This document shows, piece by piece, positions 16,512-25,671 of a stretch of 64,000 nucleotides of DNA. The DNA is from Actinomyces oris (GTDB lineage: Bacteria; Actinomycetota; Actinomycetes; Actinomycetales; Actinomycetaceae): positions 45,061 through 109,060 of the forward strand of contig NZ_MSKL01000002.1 of NCBI RefSeq assembly GCF_001937665.1, given 5' to 3'. A program made the translations under genes and the position numbers. The notes under the pieces are model-generated. The model worked only from the letters and a program-made list of their open reading frames with translations. It did not search any database and had not been told where the DNA came from. Each line of letters begins with the position of its first letter. The first letter of the stretch is position 1.

Positions 16512-19082
16512 ATGACTACCTCCTCCAGCAGCACTGTGCCCGGTGCCTCCGACGACGTCCGGAGTACCGACAGCAACGGCCCCCTGAGTCTCGACGCGCT
16601 CTTCTCCGCCGAGCTCTCCGGCGGCCGGCCGACCAAGACCGACGACGACGTTGCCGCGCCGCACCACTCCGACGACGCCACCTCCTCCCCTGAGGACTTC
16701 GCGACTCCCGCCTCCTCCGACTCCCCTGAGGACCCTGAGGACGTCGACCACGAGGACGAGGCGGACGACGTCGACCGGAACCTCCCCGAGGCCGACCCGG
16801 AGGACGGGGTCGACGACCCCGATGAGGACGACGGTGTCGACATCGATGAGGACGAGGTCGACGGCCACACTCCTTTCATCGACACCGACACTGATTCCGA
16901 TGGCCACCGGCACGCCGACGAGCACGCCACGTCCCCGCGCAACCGGGACGAGGACGAGGTGAAGGCGGGTCGCGAGGACGACGAGATCACTTTCGCCGAC
17001 CTGGGTCTTCCCGGGGACCTGCTCAAGGCCATCACCGACATGGGCTTCGTGACCCCGACCGCAATCCAGAAGGAGGCGATCCCGGTCCTGCTGGCCGGCC
17101 GCGACGTCGTCGGCGTCGCCCAGACCGGAACCGGCAAGACGGCGGCCTTCGGACTGCCGCTGCTCGACGCCGTCGACTCCCGTGACAGCGTGGTTCAGGC
17201 ACTCGTCCTGGCCCCCACCCGCGAGCTCGCGCTCCAGAGCGCCGAGGCCATCACCGATATGGCCGCCCGCTCCCGCGGCCTCGACGTGGTGGCCGTCTAC
17301 GGCGGCGCTCCCTATGGTCCCCAGATCGGCGCTCTCAAGGGCGGCGCCCAGGTCGTCGTCGGCACTCCCGGACGCGTCATCGACCTCATTGACAAGGGCG
17401 CTCTCCAGCTCGACGATGTGCGCTACTTCGTCCTGGACGAGGCCGATGAGATGCTGCGCATGGGCTTCGCAGAGGACGTCGAGACGATTGCTCAGTCCCT
17501 TCCCACCGATCGGCGCACCGCCCTGTTCTCCGCGACGATGCCTCCGGCCATCCAGGCCGTGGCGCGCCAGCACCTTCACGAGCCCGTTCAGGTCGAGGTC
17601 TCCAGGCCGGCCTCCACCGTCGCCACCGTTCACCAGACCTACGCGGTGGTTCCCTTCCGCCACAAGATCGGGGCCGTCTCCCGGGTCCTGGCCGTCACTG
17701 ACGCCGAGGCCGCCATCGTCTTCGTGCGGACCAAGTCCACGGCCGAGGACGTCGCCATCGAGCTGGCGGGCCGGGGCATCCAGGCCGCTGCCATCTCCGG
17801 TGACGTGCCTCAGCGCGAGCGCGAGCGCCTCGTGGAGCGACTGCGCGCCGGGACCCTCGACGTGCTGGTGGCCACCGACGTTGCCGCCCGCGGACTGGAC
17901 GTGGACCGCATCGGCCTGGTCGTCAACTTCGACGTGCCCCGTGAGGCCGAGGCCTATGTGCACCGTATCGGTCGCACGGGCCGCGCCGGCCGCCACGGGG
18001 AGGCCGTCACCTTCCTGACCCCCAAGGAGAAGGGCAAGCTCCGCCAGATCGAGCGCCTCACCGGAAGCCGTCTGGAGGAGATCACCTTGCCGTCTCCCGC
18101 GGACGTCTCCGAGCACCGTGCCCGCAAGCTCCTGTCCAAGGCCGCCGCCCGCCACGAGCGCGGCCGTCTGGACATGTACCTGCCGCTGGTGGCCGACTCC
18201 GCCCGGGAGTTGGACATTGACGTCGAGGAGCTGGCGGCCACGCTGCTGGCCCTGGCCGTGGGAGACGAGGGACCGCGCAGGCGCGAGGACCGTGGCGGTG
18301 AGCGTGCCCAGCGCGCGCGCCGTGAGGAGAACCTCGACTCCGAGGGGACCTTCCTGTCGGCCTCCTTCGAAGGCGGGCGCGAGAAGAACCGTCGCGGCGA
18401 ACGGGGCGAGGGCCGCCGCTCGGCCACGCGGTCCGGCCGCCGCGAGCACGAGGGCCCCGGCACCGTCTACCGCGTTGAGGTAGGGCACCGAGACCGGGTC
18501 CTTCCCGGCGCGATCGTCGGCGCTCTGGCCAATGAGGGCGGGATCGAGGGCTCCGATATCGGCAAGATCGACATCCTTCAGTCCTTCTCCCTGGTCACGA
18601 TCTACGCCGATCTCAGCCCCGAGCAGCTGAGCGTCATGGGGCGGGCGACCTTTGCCGGCCGCGAGCTGCGGATCCGCCCCGACGAGGGTCCGGGTCACGG
18701 CTGGTCCGGCCCCAACGGCGCAGAGCGCCGTCCCAAGCGGCGCGACTGGGACGACCGCAAGGACCGCGGTGAGCGCGGCGAACGGCCGGAGCGCGGATTC
18801 CGCCCCCGCCGTGATGACGGCGAGCGCGGCTGGAAGGACCGTGACGGACGCGGCGGTAGGGGCGGTTACGACCGCTCGGAGCGCGGGGACCGCCGCGACA
18901 ACCGCCGGTGGGACGAGCGCCGTGGCGAACGGGACGGCTTCCGCGGTCGACGCGAGGACCGGGACGGTCGCGGCTACAACCGCGACGGCTACCGGGATGA
19001 CCGCCGTGGCTACGGTGAGCGCAACCAGAACCGCTTCGGCGGCAACCGGGGCGGCTTCCGCGGACGACGCGGCGACCGCTGA
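16512..19082 (+). CDS. DEAD-box ATP-dependent RNA helicase (DeaD/CsdA type)
   Basis: An 856-residue RNA helicase for ribosome assembly and RNA turnover. A long acidic, disordered N-terminus (about 155 residues, many Asp/Glu) precedes the core motifs: Q-motif GFVTPTAIQ, AQTGTGKT, PTRELALQ, TPGRVIDL, DEADEML, SAT, then FVRTKST, ARGLDVDRIG and HRIGRTGRAG. After the core come a DbpA/CsdA-like RNA-binding domain (GHRDRVLPGAIVGALANEGG, ending ELRIRPDEGPG) and an Arg/Gly/Asp-rich RGG-type tail. The ATG at 16512 has GGGA about 7 nt upstream; a frame opening at 16398 is not supported by a ribosome binding site. The acidic N-terminus and basic C-terminus at opposite ends are notable. Strong terminator downstream. 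Confidence 0.92.
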   Translation: MTTSSSSTVPGASDDVRSTDSNGPLSLDALFSAELSGGRPTKTDDDVAAPHHSDDATSSPEDFATPASSDSPEDPEDVDHEDEADDVDRNLPEADPEDGVDDPDEDDGVDIDEDEVDGHTPFIDTDTDSDGHRHADEHATSPRNRDEDEVKAGREDDEITFADLGLPGDLLKAITDMGFVTPTAIQKEAIPVLLAGRDVVGVAQTGTGKTAAFGLPLLDAVDSRDSVVQALVLAPTRELALQSAEAITDMAARSRGLDVVAVYGGAPYGPQIGALKGGAQVVVGTPGRVIDLIDKGALQLDDVRYFVLDEADEMLRMGFAEDVETIAQSLPTDRRTALFSATMPPAIQAVARQHLHEPVQVEVSRPASTVATVHQTYAVVPFRHKIGAVSRVLAVTDAEAAIVFVRTKSTAEDVAIELAGRGIQAAAISGDVPQRERERLVERLRAGTLDVLVATDVAARGLDVDRIGLVVNFDVPREAEAYVHRIGRTGRAGRHGEAVTFLTPKEKGKLRQIERLTGSRLEEITLPSPADVSEHRARKLLSKAAARHERGRLDMYLPLVADSARELDIDVEELAATLLALAVGDEGPRRREDRGGERAQRARREENLDSEGTFLSASFEGGREKNRRGERGEGRRSATRSGRREHEGPGTVYRVEVGHRDRVLPGAIVGALANEGGIEGSDIGKIDILQSFSLVTIYADLSPEQLSVMGRATFAGRELRIRPDEGPGHGWSGPNGAERRPKRRDWDDRKDRGERGERPERGFRPRRDDGERGWKDRDGRGGRGGYDRSERGDRRDNRRWDERRGERDGFRGRREDRDGRGYNRDGYRDDRRGYGERNQNRFGGNRGGFRGRRGDR

Positions 19083-19104
19083 GTCCCCGGCGGCTCACTG
19101 ACAC

Positions 19105-19144
19105 GATGGGTGGGGCGGCAACACACGTTGCCGCCCCACCCATC
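19105..19144 (+). terminator. deaD terminator
   Basis: Perfect 18-bp stem (19105-19122 with 19127-19144) with tetraloop ACAC, 23 nt after the helicase stop codon. It is the strongest hairpin in this part of the window; no T-tract follows. Confidence 0.85.
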
Positions 19145-19205
19145 ATCGCAGCCGGTCATGTGAGGCGATCGGCGCTGCGGGATCCTCTTCGCATACTGTG
19201 TGCGC

Positions 19206-19784
19206 ATGAGACTCAGACACGCCATCCTCGGGCTGCTGTCCCATCAACCACAGAGCGGCTATGACCTCAATCGAGCATTCACCAGCTCGGTCGTTTACTT
19301 CTGGCACGCCGACCAGTCCCAGATCTATCGCACTCTTGACCGCCTTGAAGCTGATGGCGCCATTTCGACGCAGGTCATTCCTCAGAGCGGTCGGCCGGAC
19401 CGGCGGCTGCACAGCCTGACGGAGTCGGGTCGCGCCGAGCTCGATGCCTGGCTGATGAGCCCACTGGAACCCAATACGGTGAAGGATCCCCTGCTGGCAC
19501 GCGTCTTCTTCGCGGCCCGTCTGGGTCACGAGAGAGTGGATGCACTCCTGTCCGAGGCCGAGGAGCGGTTCCGCCGGGAGCTGGAGGAACTGGAGGCGAT
19601 CGATATCGACGTGGTGGATCTCGACACCGCCATGAAGGCCGCAGTCCTTCGTGCTGGGATTGACGGCACAAAGAGTCAGCTGGAGTGGCTCGCCCAGACC
19701 CGGCGCACTATCGCCGCGGACGCCAGCAGTACGCGGTCGGGAGCCGCCGAGGGAGCCAAGACCGCTGATGAGGACGGTCGCTGA
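19206..19784 (+). CDS. PadR-family transcriptional regulator
   Basis: A 192-residue regulator with an N-terminal PadR winged helix (LRHAILGLLSHQPQSGYDL, SQIYRTLDRLEADGAI, GRPDRRLHSLTESGR) and a C-terminal helical domain for dimerisation (about residues 95-165). The short linker and full C-terminal domain place it with the larger PadR-s2/Vir_act_alpha_C group. These proteins usually repress a neighbouring membrane or efflux gene. The next gene, 54 nt downstream in the same direction, is a CPBP membrane protease, so co-transcription and autoregulation are likely. The ATG at 19206 begins the conserved region; a GTG two codons upstream is possible. The ligand is unknown. Confidence 0.88.
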   Translation: MRLRHAILGLLSHQPQSGYDLNRAFTSSVVYFWHADQSQIYRTLDRLEADGAISTQVIPQSGRPDRRLHSLTESGRAELDAWLMSPLEPNTVKDPLLARVFFAARLGHERVDALLSEAEERFRRELEELEAIDIDVVDLDTAMKAAVLRAGIDGTKSQLEWLAQTRRTIAADASSTRSGAAEGAKTADEDGR

Positions 19785-19820
19785 GGAGACGCGTCGACGT
19801 CTATATACTTGCATCATCCA

Positions 19821-19846
19821 ATACTCGTATTGCATAGTATGAGTAT
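19821..19846 (+). promoter_or_regulatory. imperfect dyad at the CPBP gene start, possible PadR operator
   Basis: Half-sites ATACTC (19821-19826) and GAGTAT (19841-19846) frame an AT-rich 26-bp imperfect dyad overlapping the proposed start codons. TATACT at 19804-19809 is a possible -10 just upstream. The local AT-richness stands out. Control by the preceding PadR protein is inference. Confidence 0.35.
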
Positions 19847-20687
19847 GGATGAAGCATCTCCCTCCACCGGTGCAGCTGCCGAAAGCTCCTTGACCCGTCT
19901 CGTCGTTTTCAGCGTCATCACCCTGGGCTCCGGCTGGGTCGGACTCCTCGTCGATAATGCACTCGGCAACCCCCACTCCATGGAGGCACCGGGTACCCTC
20001 ATCTGGATCATGACGCCACTCCTGACCGGTGCTGTCATGGCTCTGAGCGATCCGTCACTGCGCCGTTCCTACGCCGCTTCGTGGCTACCGGGCAGGCTGC
20101 GGACCTATGGCGTGGCGCTCGCCGTCTTCCCACTGTCCTTCGCCATCGCCATTGCCGTCGGCTGGGCCGTGGGATGGCTGACCCCCGCCGGGCTGGGAGC
20201 GTTCGGAGGCGTCGTGGCTGCAGGCGTGCTGGGGACCGTGCTCAAGAACGTCGCCGAGGAGGGCGCCTGGCGTGGATACCTGGCACCTGCACTCTTCGGC
20301 CGAAAGCTGTCCGACCCCTGGGTCTGGTTCATCTCCGGGATGATCTGGAGCCTGTGGCACATCCCTTACTACGCGTGGTTCATGGACGAGGCGCTCCTCC
20401 GCGCGGTCTACGACGTCCCTCCGATCGTTTACGCCCTTATGACAGTTCCCATCATGATCTGCTGGGCGCCCTTGTTCACCGAGCTTCGGATCCTCAGCGG
20501 CAGCATCTGGCCGGGTCTCGTCGCGCACTCGATCGCGAACCTCAGCCAGATCCCCCTCAGCAAGGGTGGACTGCCGATCACGCCGGGTTGGGAGCTGCTG
20601 GTCTCCCCACTGGTAGGCGTCATTCCGAACGCCTTCATCCTGGCGGTGGGCCTGGGGCTGTGGGCGCGGCGCACCGGCCGGTTCTGA
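19839..20687 (+). CDS. CPBP-family intramembrane metalloprotease (CAAX protease-like)
   Basis: A 282-residue polytopic membrane protein of the CPBP/ABI family. The catalytic glutamate pair and arginine lie in EEGAWRGYLAP (E140, E141, R145), the first metal histidine in IWSLWHIPYY and the second in GLVAHSIANLSQ. About eight hydrophobic segments are visible. Family members include Rce1 and bacterial proteins involved in bacteriocin immunity or processing; the substrate here is unknown. No bacteriocin gene is adjacent. The start is uncertain between ATG 19839 and ATG 19845, neither with a clear ribosome binding site. The gene follows the PadR gene and converges on the GTPase gene, 19 nt away. 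Confidence 0.88.
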   Translation: MSMDEASPSTGAAAESSLTRLVVFSVITLGSGWVGLLVDNALGNPHSMEAPGTLIWIMTPLLTGAVMALSDPSLRRSYAASWLPGRLRTYGVALAVFPLSFAIAIAVGWAVGWLTPAGLGAFGGVVAAGVLGTVLKNVAEEGAWRGYLAPALFGRKLSDPWVWFISGMIWSLWHIPYYAWFMDEALLRAVYDVPPIVYALMTVPIMICWAPLFTELRILSGSIWPGLVAHSIANLSQIPLSKGGLPITPGWELLVSPLVGVIPNAFILAVGLGLWARRTGRF

Positions 20688-20706
20688 CAGCGCGCCTCGA
20701 GCCGTT

Positions 20707-22401
20707 TCAGGTGATTCGCTCCAGAATCCGCGCGAGCTCCCCCCATCCGTGCGTCTCGGTCCTGAGCGGCTCGATGAGCTCGGCGTCGATGACCTCGTCG
20801 GTGGCCCGGCGCAAGTGGTCACTGATCCGCCTGCTGTGACGCCTGGCCTGAAGTCGGGCCAGGAACGTACCCACCCACGCAAGGACGAGTCCGATCAGCA
20901 GACCTCCGAGCAGGAGGATGGTGGGCCAGGGGACTCTCCCCCAGCGAGGAACGTCGATGCTGATGATCAGGAGGTAGTCCTCCAGAACGTGAATGGCTGC
21001 CAGCCACAGCCCACCGATGAGCGCCGTCAGTGCGGTCACCCACTGCAGCACGTTCGCGACGCTCCACCAGGCCGGGCGCTTCCACGCCCCGTAGTCCACC
21101 TGGGCCACAGCCAGATCCAGAGGCTCGGCAAGCTTCTCAGCGCGCTCGTCACTGCGCAGAACGGCCTGGGCCGCCAGATCACCGGGCAACCCGGAGCAGG
21201 CCGCTACGGCGTAGACGTGAGCACTGCTGCGCAGCCTGCCCGTTGCCGCAGGTCCTGCGGGGGGCAAGGAGCTGAGGTCGATGACACCGGCCCCTGTGGC
21301 GCCGTCGGATCGTTCAGCGTCTCCGGCCTCTGGTGCCGGTGGGCGCCTGGTTCCCAGGTGGAGGGCTCGCAGCGGGTCGCGTCGCAGGTGCGCGATCCAC
21401 CGCAGCCAGAACCAGCCGACTCGAGTGTGTGCCCGGTGACGGTCCGATCCTTCGACCGCCTGCGAGACGACGTCGACTCCGGCGAGGCGCGCGGCCGCCT
21501 GCCTGAGCGCCTTCAGGGACTGACTAACCTGCGGGGCCTGCTGAGCGGCCGGATCCGGCGCACCGGCGAGTGAAGCGGATGGGGCAATGAGCCCCGTCCG
21601 TTCTCCCATGTCGCTGGCTGCGCGCCTGGCGTGGGCGACGAGGTTTCGGGCACTGGCCAGCCTGTTCGAGGCGACCGAGGCCACGGCGTGCGCCAGGGTC
21701 TCAACGCCCTCTCCGGTCAGGGCACTGACGGGCACCACCGAGACGGTTCCAAGACCCTCACGGTCCAGGATCCTCCTCAGGTCGGTGAGTACTGCGTCCC
21801 GGCTCTCAGAGTCGAGCCGATCCACCTGGTTGAGGGCGACGACCATGACGTCGGCGTGTGCCGCCATGGGAATGAGGAAGTCGCGATGAACGACGCCGTC
21901 GGCGTACTTCTCCGGGTCGAGGACCCAGACCAGGACGTCGACCTTGCCCGCCATACGCTGGGCGATGGCCCGGTGCGCGGGTTCGTCGGAGTCGATATCG
22001 GGCAGATCAACCAGCACCGTGGTCTCGCCCAGGGCCCAGCCGCCATCGACGCGCACCCTGTGGCTGATGGCCAGCCAGTCCAACAGCTCCGTGGCCTCGA
22101 CGGCCGTATCCGGGACGACGGCGAGGGGCTGGGTGGTCGTCGGACGGGTGCGGGCGGTACGGGACACCTCGGAGCCGGTCAGGGCGTTGGTGAGGCTGGA
22201 CTTGCCCGACCCTGTCGCCCCGAGAAGGGCCGCCACCGTCGTCTCCGGCGCCAGACGCCGACGGTGGGAGGCCTGTGCGAGGACATCCCTGGCCTGAGTG
22301 AGCTCTTCACGCAGACCGAGCTGCTCACCCAGGTTGACGGCCCTCTCCAGGCCCTCGAGAACCAGTGCCAGGTCCAGTGCGCCGGAGCGATCAGTGGTCA
22401 C
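20707..22401 (-). CDS. dynamin-like/YfjP-type membrane GTPase, second gene of the pair
   Basis: A 564-residue GTPase. The G domain has G1 GATGSGKSSL, the switch I region RTRPTTTQP, G3 DLPDID and G4 NQVD, followed by a helical region. Near the C-terminus are two transmembrane helices (LQWVTALTALIGGLWLAAIH and TILLLGGLLIGLVLAWVGTF) and a short basic tail. This fits a bacterial dynamin-like or Era/YfjP-type membrane GTPase. It starts inside the stop codon of the preceding GTPase gene (ATGA, 22398-22401), so the two should be translationally coupled and probably form a heteromer. The layout resembles the Streptomyces DynA/DynB pair, which supports FtsZ rings in septation; the equivalence is inferred from arrangement and length. 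Confidence 0.82.
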   Translation of the reverse strand: MTTDRSGALDLALVLEGLERAVNLGEQLGLREELTQARDVLAQASHRRRLAPETTVAALLGATGSGKSSLTNALTGSEVSRTARTRPTTTQPLAVVPDTAVEATELLDWLAISHRVRVDGGWALGETTVLVDLPDIDSDEPAHRAIAQRMAGKVDVLVWVLDPEKYADGVVHRDFLIPMAAHADVMVVALNQVDRLDSESRDAVLTDLRRILDREGLGTVSVVPVSALTGEGVETLAHAVASVASNRLASARNLVAHARRAASDMGERTGLIAPSASLAGAPDPAAQQAPQVSQSLKALRQAAARLAGVDVVSQAVEGSDRHRAHTRVGWFWLRWIAHLRRDPLRALHLGTRRPPAPEAGDAERSDGATGAGVIDLSSLPPAGPAATGRLRSSAHVYAVAACSGLPGDLAAQAVLRSDERAEKLAEPLDLAVAQVDYGAWKRPAWWSVANVLQWVTALTALIGGLWLAAIHVLEDYLLIISIDVPRWGRVPWPTILLLGGLLIGLVLAWVGTFLARLQARRHSRRISDHLRRATDEVIDAELIEPLRTETHGWGELARILERIT

Positions 22402-24194
22402 CTGACCCTCCTCCCAGCCGTCCGGCGACTGCGGGCGGCAGGCAGGGCGCGCAACGACGTGGCCGCCTCCTGGCAGGCCCGAAGCTGTTCTCGCAGCGTC
22501 TCTGCGCTGGGGGTGGGGACCGGAAGAGCATCAGTGAAACACTTCGCCTGGTTGGCGAACAGACCGGTGGCACGCCTACTGAGGTCCTCCCGGGCCGTCT
22601 TGGTCATGCCGCGCATCGCCTGGTCTCCGAAAACGGCCTCCAGGACCCGCTGGGCGAGGACGGCGGTCCCGCCCGCAATCCCCACCTCTCCCCCGGTCAG
22701 TCCACCGGTGTGAGCGAAGACGAGGATCATGAGGACGACTCCGGCTCCGTTGACCCCCAGGGACAAAAGGCGGGCGGTGAGCCGCTTGTCGGACCCCTCG
22801 GCTCGAACGAGGGTGAGAACCTGACGCTGCCAGTCGTGGACAAGGGCCGCGGCAATGACCTCAAGGCCGGTCTGGGTGGGCACCTCCGCCAGCGCCCGGT
22901 TCAGGGCCTGCTGGGAGGTGCCGGCCCGCCTCCAGGAGCGTTCCGTGGCCAGGCAGGCCCGTTGGGACTCGGCGACCAGGAGCTCGACCAGGGAGGAGCC
23001 GATCGCCTGCTCAACGCGCTTGGCCGGGGCCGGACGCCCCCGCAGAAGCGACGTGATACGGTCGCGGACCCGCCCCACCTGCACCTCCAAGGACCGGAAC
23101 AGATCCCCGGTACCCACGAACTCCTGCCAGCGGGTCAGCACCTCGCCGTGCAGCATGGAACCGTCCTCAGTGGCCTCGATGACGCGCTCAAGAGCGTCGT
23201 CGTGCTCAGAGGTGGCTGCTCGGCGCAGCTCGGCGTGCTCGGCCTCCTGGGAGTCCAGCTCGACGGCGAGCAACTCGCTCTGCGCCAGTACGGCACCGAT
23301 GGCCCCGGTCAGGCTGCGGTGCGCGACGTCCTGGCGAGCGGCGGCGTCTGAGGCCAGTGCTCCCAGCCACTGGCGCAGCGGCGAGACGCAGGACTCGGGC
23401 AGAAAACCGTCGTCGTCCAGAGTGGTTTCAGGAATCGTGAAGACGGGAGCCTCGGCCAGGTTAGCCTCCGCGAGCCGGCGACGCAGATCGGCCTCCACCT
23501 CTGCCTGTGCACCGTCCGGTACCCGGTCCAGGACGATGGCAGCCGTGATGTGCCGCTCGGCCGCGGCCCGCAGGTGCTCCCAGGGGACGGCATCGGCGTA
23601 GCGCGCTGCCGTGGTGACGAAGATCCACAGGTCCGCACCGGCAAGGAGCGTCGCGGCCAGGTCCCGGTTGTCCTCGACCACGGAGTCGACATCGGGTGCG
23701 TCCACGATCGCCAGCCCCTCGGGGAGTCCCTCACAGGATCGCAGCTCGAGCTCTCTGGGCGTGTGGTCGGTGGCCGGGCTCGCTGGAGCATCGGGGGCCA
23801 CGCGCAGTCGTGACAGGGAGCCCAGGACCCGGTCGGTGTCGAACCAGGCGGCGTCGGTCGGTGCGTGCAGCAGCAGGGGACGGCGCGTGGTGGGGCGGAT
23901 CGCGGAGGCCCTGGCCACGTGTCGGCGAACGAGTGAGGACACGAGGGTCGATTTGCCCGCCCCGGTCGAGCCGCCGACCACGGCCAGCAGCGGAGCGTCC
24001 AGGCTGGCCAGGCGAGGAAGGATGTAGTCGCCGAGCTGGTCACGGATGAGCGTGGCCTTGTCCGAGGCGGCGGCGGTTCCTTGAAGGACGTAGGGCATGG
24101 ACAAGGTCGTCAGGCTGTCCCGGAGGGCGGACAGCGCCCTCGTCGCCTGCTGGACGTTGTGCGTGCTGCTGGACTCGCTCCGGCTCATGGTCAT
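22398..24194 (-). CDS. dynamin-like GTPase, first gene of the pair
   Basis: A 598-residue GTPase with G1 GGSTGAGKSTLVSS, the switch I region AIRPTTRRP, G3 DAPDVDSV and an unusual G4 region (VLDRVPDG in place of N/TKxD). It has long helical stretches typical of the dynamin stalk and a hydrophobic segment in the C-terminal third (LGVNGAGVVLMILVFAHTGG then a Gly/Ala-rich helix) suited to membrane insertion. It overlaps hisS by 4 nt upstream (24191-24194) and the second GTPase by 4 nt downstream. Coupling of two GTPases is a hallmark of bacterial dynamin-like proteins. The weak G4 motif suggests altered nucleotide specificity or affinity. ATG 24194 or ATG 24188 may be the start. Confidence 0.82.
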   Translation of the reverse strand: MTMSRSESSSTHNVQQATRALSALRDSLTTLSMPYVLQGTAAASDKATLIRDQLGDYILPRLASLDAPLLAVVGGSTGAGKSTLVSSLVRRHVARASAIRPTTRRPLLLHAPTDAAWFDTDRVLGSLSRLRVAPDAPASPATDHTPRELELRSCEGLPEGLAIVDAPDVDSVVEDNRDLAATLLAGADLWIFVTTAARYADAVPWEHLRAAAERHITAAIVLDRVPDGAQAEVEADLRRRLAEANLAEAPVFTIPETTLDDDGFLPESCVSPLRQWLGALASDAAARQDVAHRSLTGAIGAVLAQSELLAVELDSQEAEHAELRRAATSEHDDALERVIEATEDGSMLHGEVLTRWQEFVGTGDLFRSLEVQVGRVRDRITSLLRGRPAPAKRVEQAIGSSLVELLVAESQRACLATERSWRRAGTSQQALNRALAEVPTQTGLEVIAAALVHDWQRQVLTLVRAEGSDKRLTARLLSLGVNGAGVVLMILVFAHTGGLTGGEVGIAGGTAVLAQRVLEAVFGDQAMRGMTKTAREDLSRRATGLFANQAKCFTDALPVPTPSAETLREQLRACQEAATSLRALPAARSRRTAGRRVR

Positions 24195-25627
24195 GAGGCT
24201 GAGTCGACCTCGCAGCCGTCCTCGCCACCGGTCTGCGAGCAGGCCGCAACCCGGCTGATGGTGATCCGTGGAGCGGCATCGTCGGTGGGCGGCTGCCAGG
24301 TGGCGGCGTCGGCCTCGACCTGCTCACCGGAGCGGATGTCCTTGACCGAGTCAGGGGCGCCATCGGCACCGGGGAACCACACGAAGGGGATGGAGCGCTT
24401 GTCCGCGGCCTTGATCTGCTTGCCGAACTTGGCGGCACTGGGAGCCACGTCGGCGCTGATGCCGCGGGCGCGCAGCGCATCGGCGATCGCGTCGGAGGCG
24501 GAGCGGTGGGCCTCGTCAGTCACGGCCACGAGCACCGCCGTGGGCACGGAGCGGCTGACCTCCACGAGCCCCTCTCCGATGACACGGGCCAGGAGCCGGG
24601 ACAGACCGATGGAGATGCCCACACCGGGGAAGGTGCGCTTGCCGTTGGTGGCCAGGGAGTCGTAGCGGCCTCCGGAGCACACTGAGCCGAGATCCTCGTG
24701 GCCGGCCATGAAGGACTCGTAGACCGTGCCGGTGTAGTAGTCCAGCCCGCGAGCGATCTTGAGGTCGGCGATGACGGCACCGGGGCGACGTCGTCCGGCG
24801 GCCTCGAGCAGTGCGGTCAGCTCGGCCAGGCCCTCGTTGAGAAGCTCGCTGGGCTCGGCGCCCGCCAGTGCCCGCAGGACCTGCCCGGAGACGTCCTGGC
24901 CCTCGGTTCCGGTGATGGTGGCGAGCCTGAGGGCCTGTGCCGCCTGCTGCGCGCTGATGCCGACGCTCTGGGTGAGCTCGGCGGCCACCTTCTCGGGACC
25001 GATCTTGTCGAGCTTGTCGACCACGCGCAGGACCTCGATGAGCCGGTCCGTGTCGATGCCGATGGACTGGTAGAAGCCCTGGGCGACCTTGCGGTTGGAC
25101 ACGTGGATGGTGACCGCGGGCACCGGCAGGGAGCTGAGTGCCTCGTGCATGATGAGAGGGACTTCGACATCGTGGTGGAGCGGCAGGGCGCCATCGCCGA
25201 CGATGTCGATATCGGCCTGGATGAACTCGCGGAACCTTCCCTCCTGAGGCCGCTCCCCGCGCCAGACCTTCTGAATCTGGTAGCGCTTGAACGGGAAGGT
25301 CAGCAGCCCGGCATTGTCGACGACGTAGCGGGCGAAGGGGACGGTCAGGTCGAAGTGGAGCCCCAGCTGCTTGCGCGGATCCGTCTCGGACTCGGACTCG
25401 GCAGGATCCGCCTGCAGGCGGTTGAGCAGGTAGACCTCCTTGGAGGTCTCCCCCTTCTTCGTCAGCTCGCTCAGCGGCTCGACGGCGCGGGTCTGGATGC
25501 CGCTGAAGCCGTGGAGCTCGAAGGTGCGGCGCAGGATGTCGACGAAGTGCTGTTCGACGATGTGGCCCGCGGGGAGCCACTCGGGGAAGCCGGACAGTGA
25601 GGAGAGGGCTTGTCGTACCTGTGCCAT
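24191..25627 (-). CDS. hisS: histidyl-tRNA synthetase
   Basis: A class II synthetase of 478 residues, somewhat longer than many bacterial HisRS because of an insertion around EVYLLNRLQADPAESESE. Motif 1 covers GIQTRAVEPLSELTKKG, motif 2 is RGERPQEGRFREFIQADIDI, and the histidine-specific loop ARGLDYYTGTVYE, GGRYDSL and motif 3 GVGISIGLSRLL are present. The C-terminal anticodon domain follows (AVLVAVTDEAHRSASD). The ATG at 25627 (MAQVRQAL) starts the conserved domain; ATG 25636 is possible. Its stop codon overlaps the start of the first dynamin-like GTPase gene. The MBL-fold gene lies downstream of an independent region 45 nt upstream of its start. Confidence 0.95.
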   Translation of the reverse strand: MAQVRQALSSLSGFPEWLPAGHIVEQHFVDILRRTFELHGFSGIQTRAVEPLSELTKKGETSKEVYLLNRLQADPAESESETDPRKQLGLHFDLTVPFARYVVDNAGLLTFPFKRYQIQKVWRGERPQEGRFREFIQADIDIVGDGALPLHHDVEVPLIMHEALSSLPVPAVTIHVSNRKVAQGFYQSIGIDTDRLIEVLRVVDKLDKIGPEKVAAELTQSVGISAQQAAQALRLATITGTEGQDVSGQVLRALAGAEPSELLNEGLAELTALLEAAGRRRPGAVIADLKIARGLDYYTGTVYESFMAGHEDLGSVCSGGRYDSLATNGKRTFPGVGISIGLSRLLARVIGEGLVEVSRSVPTAVLVAVTDEAHRSASDAIADALRARGISADVAPSAAKFGKQIKAADKRSIPFVWFPGADGAPDSVKDIRSGEQVEADAATWQPPTDDAAPRITISRVAACSQTGGEDGCEVDSAS

Positions 25628-25671
25628 GGTCCGCATTGTGTCATGACGGGCAGCGAGCCCGCGCACCGCCG

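Noticed and set aside
16485..18698. 737-codon open frame on the minus strand
   Set aside because: Antisense to the DEAD-box helicase gene; no recognisable domain.
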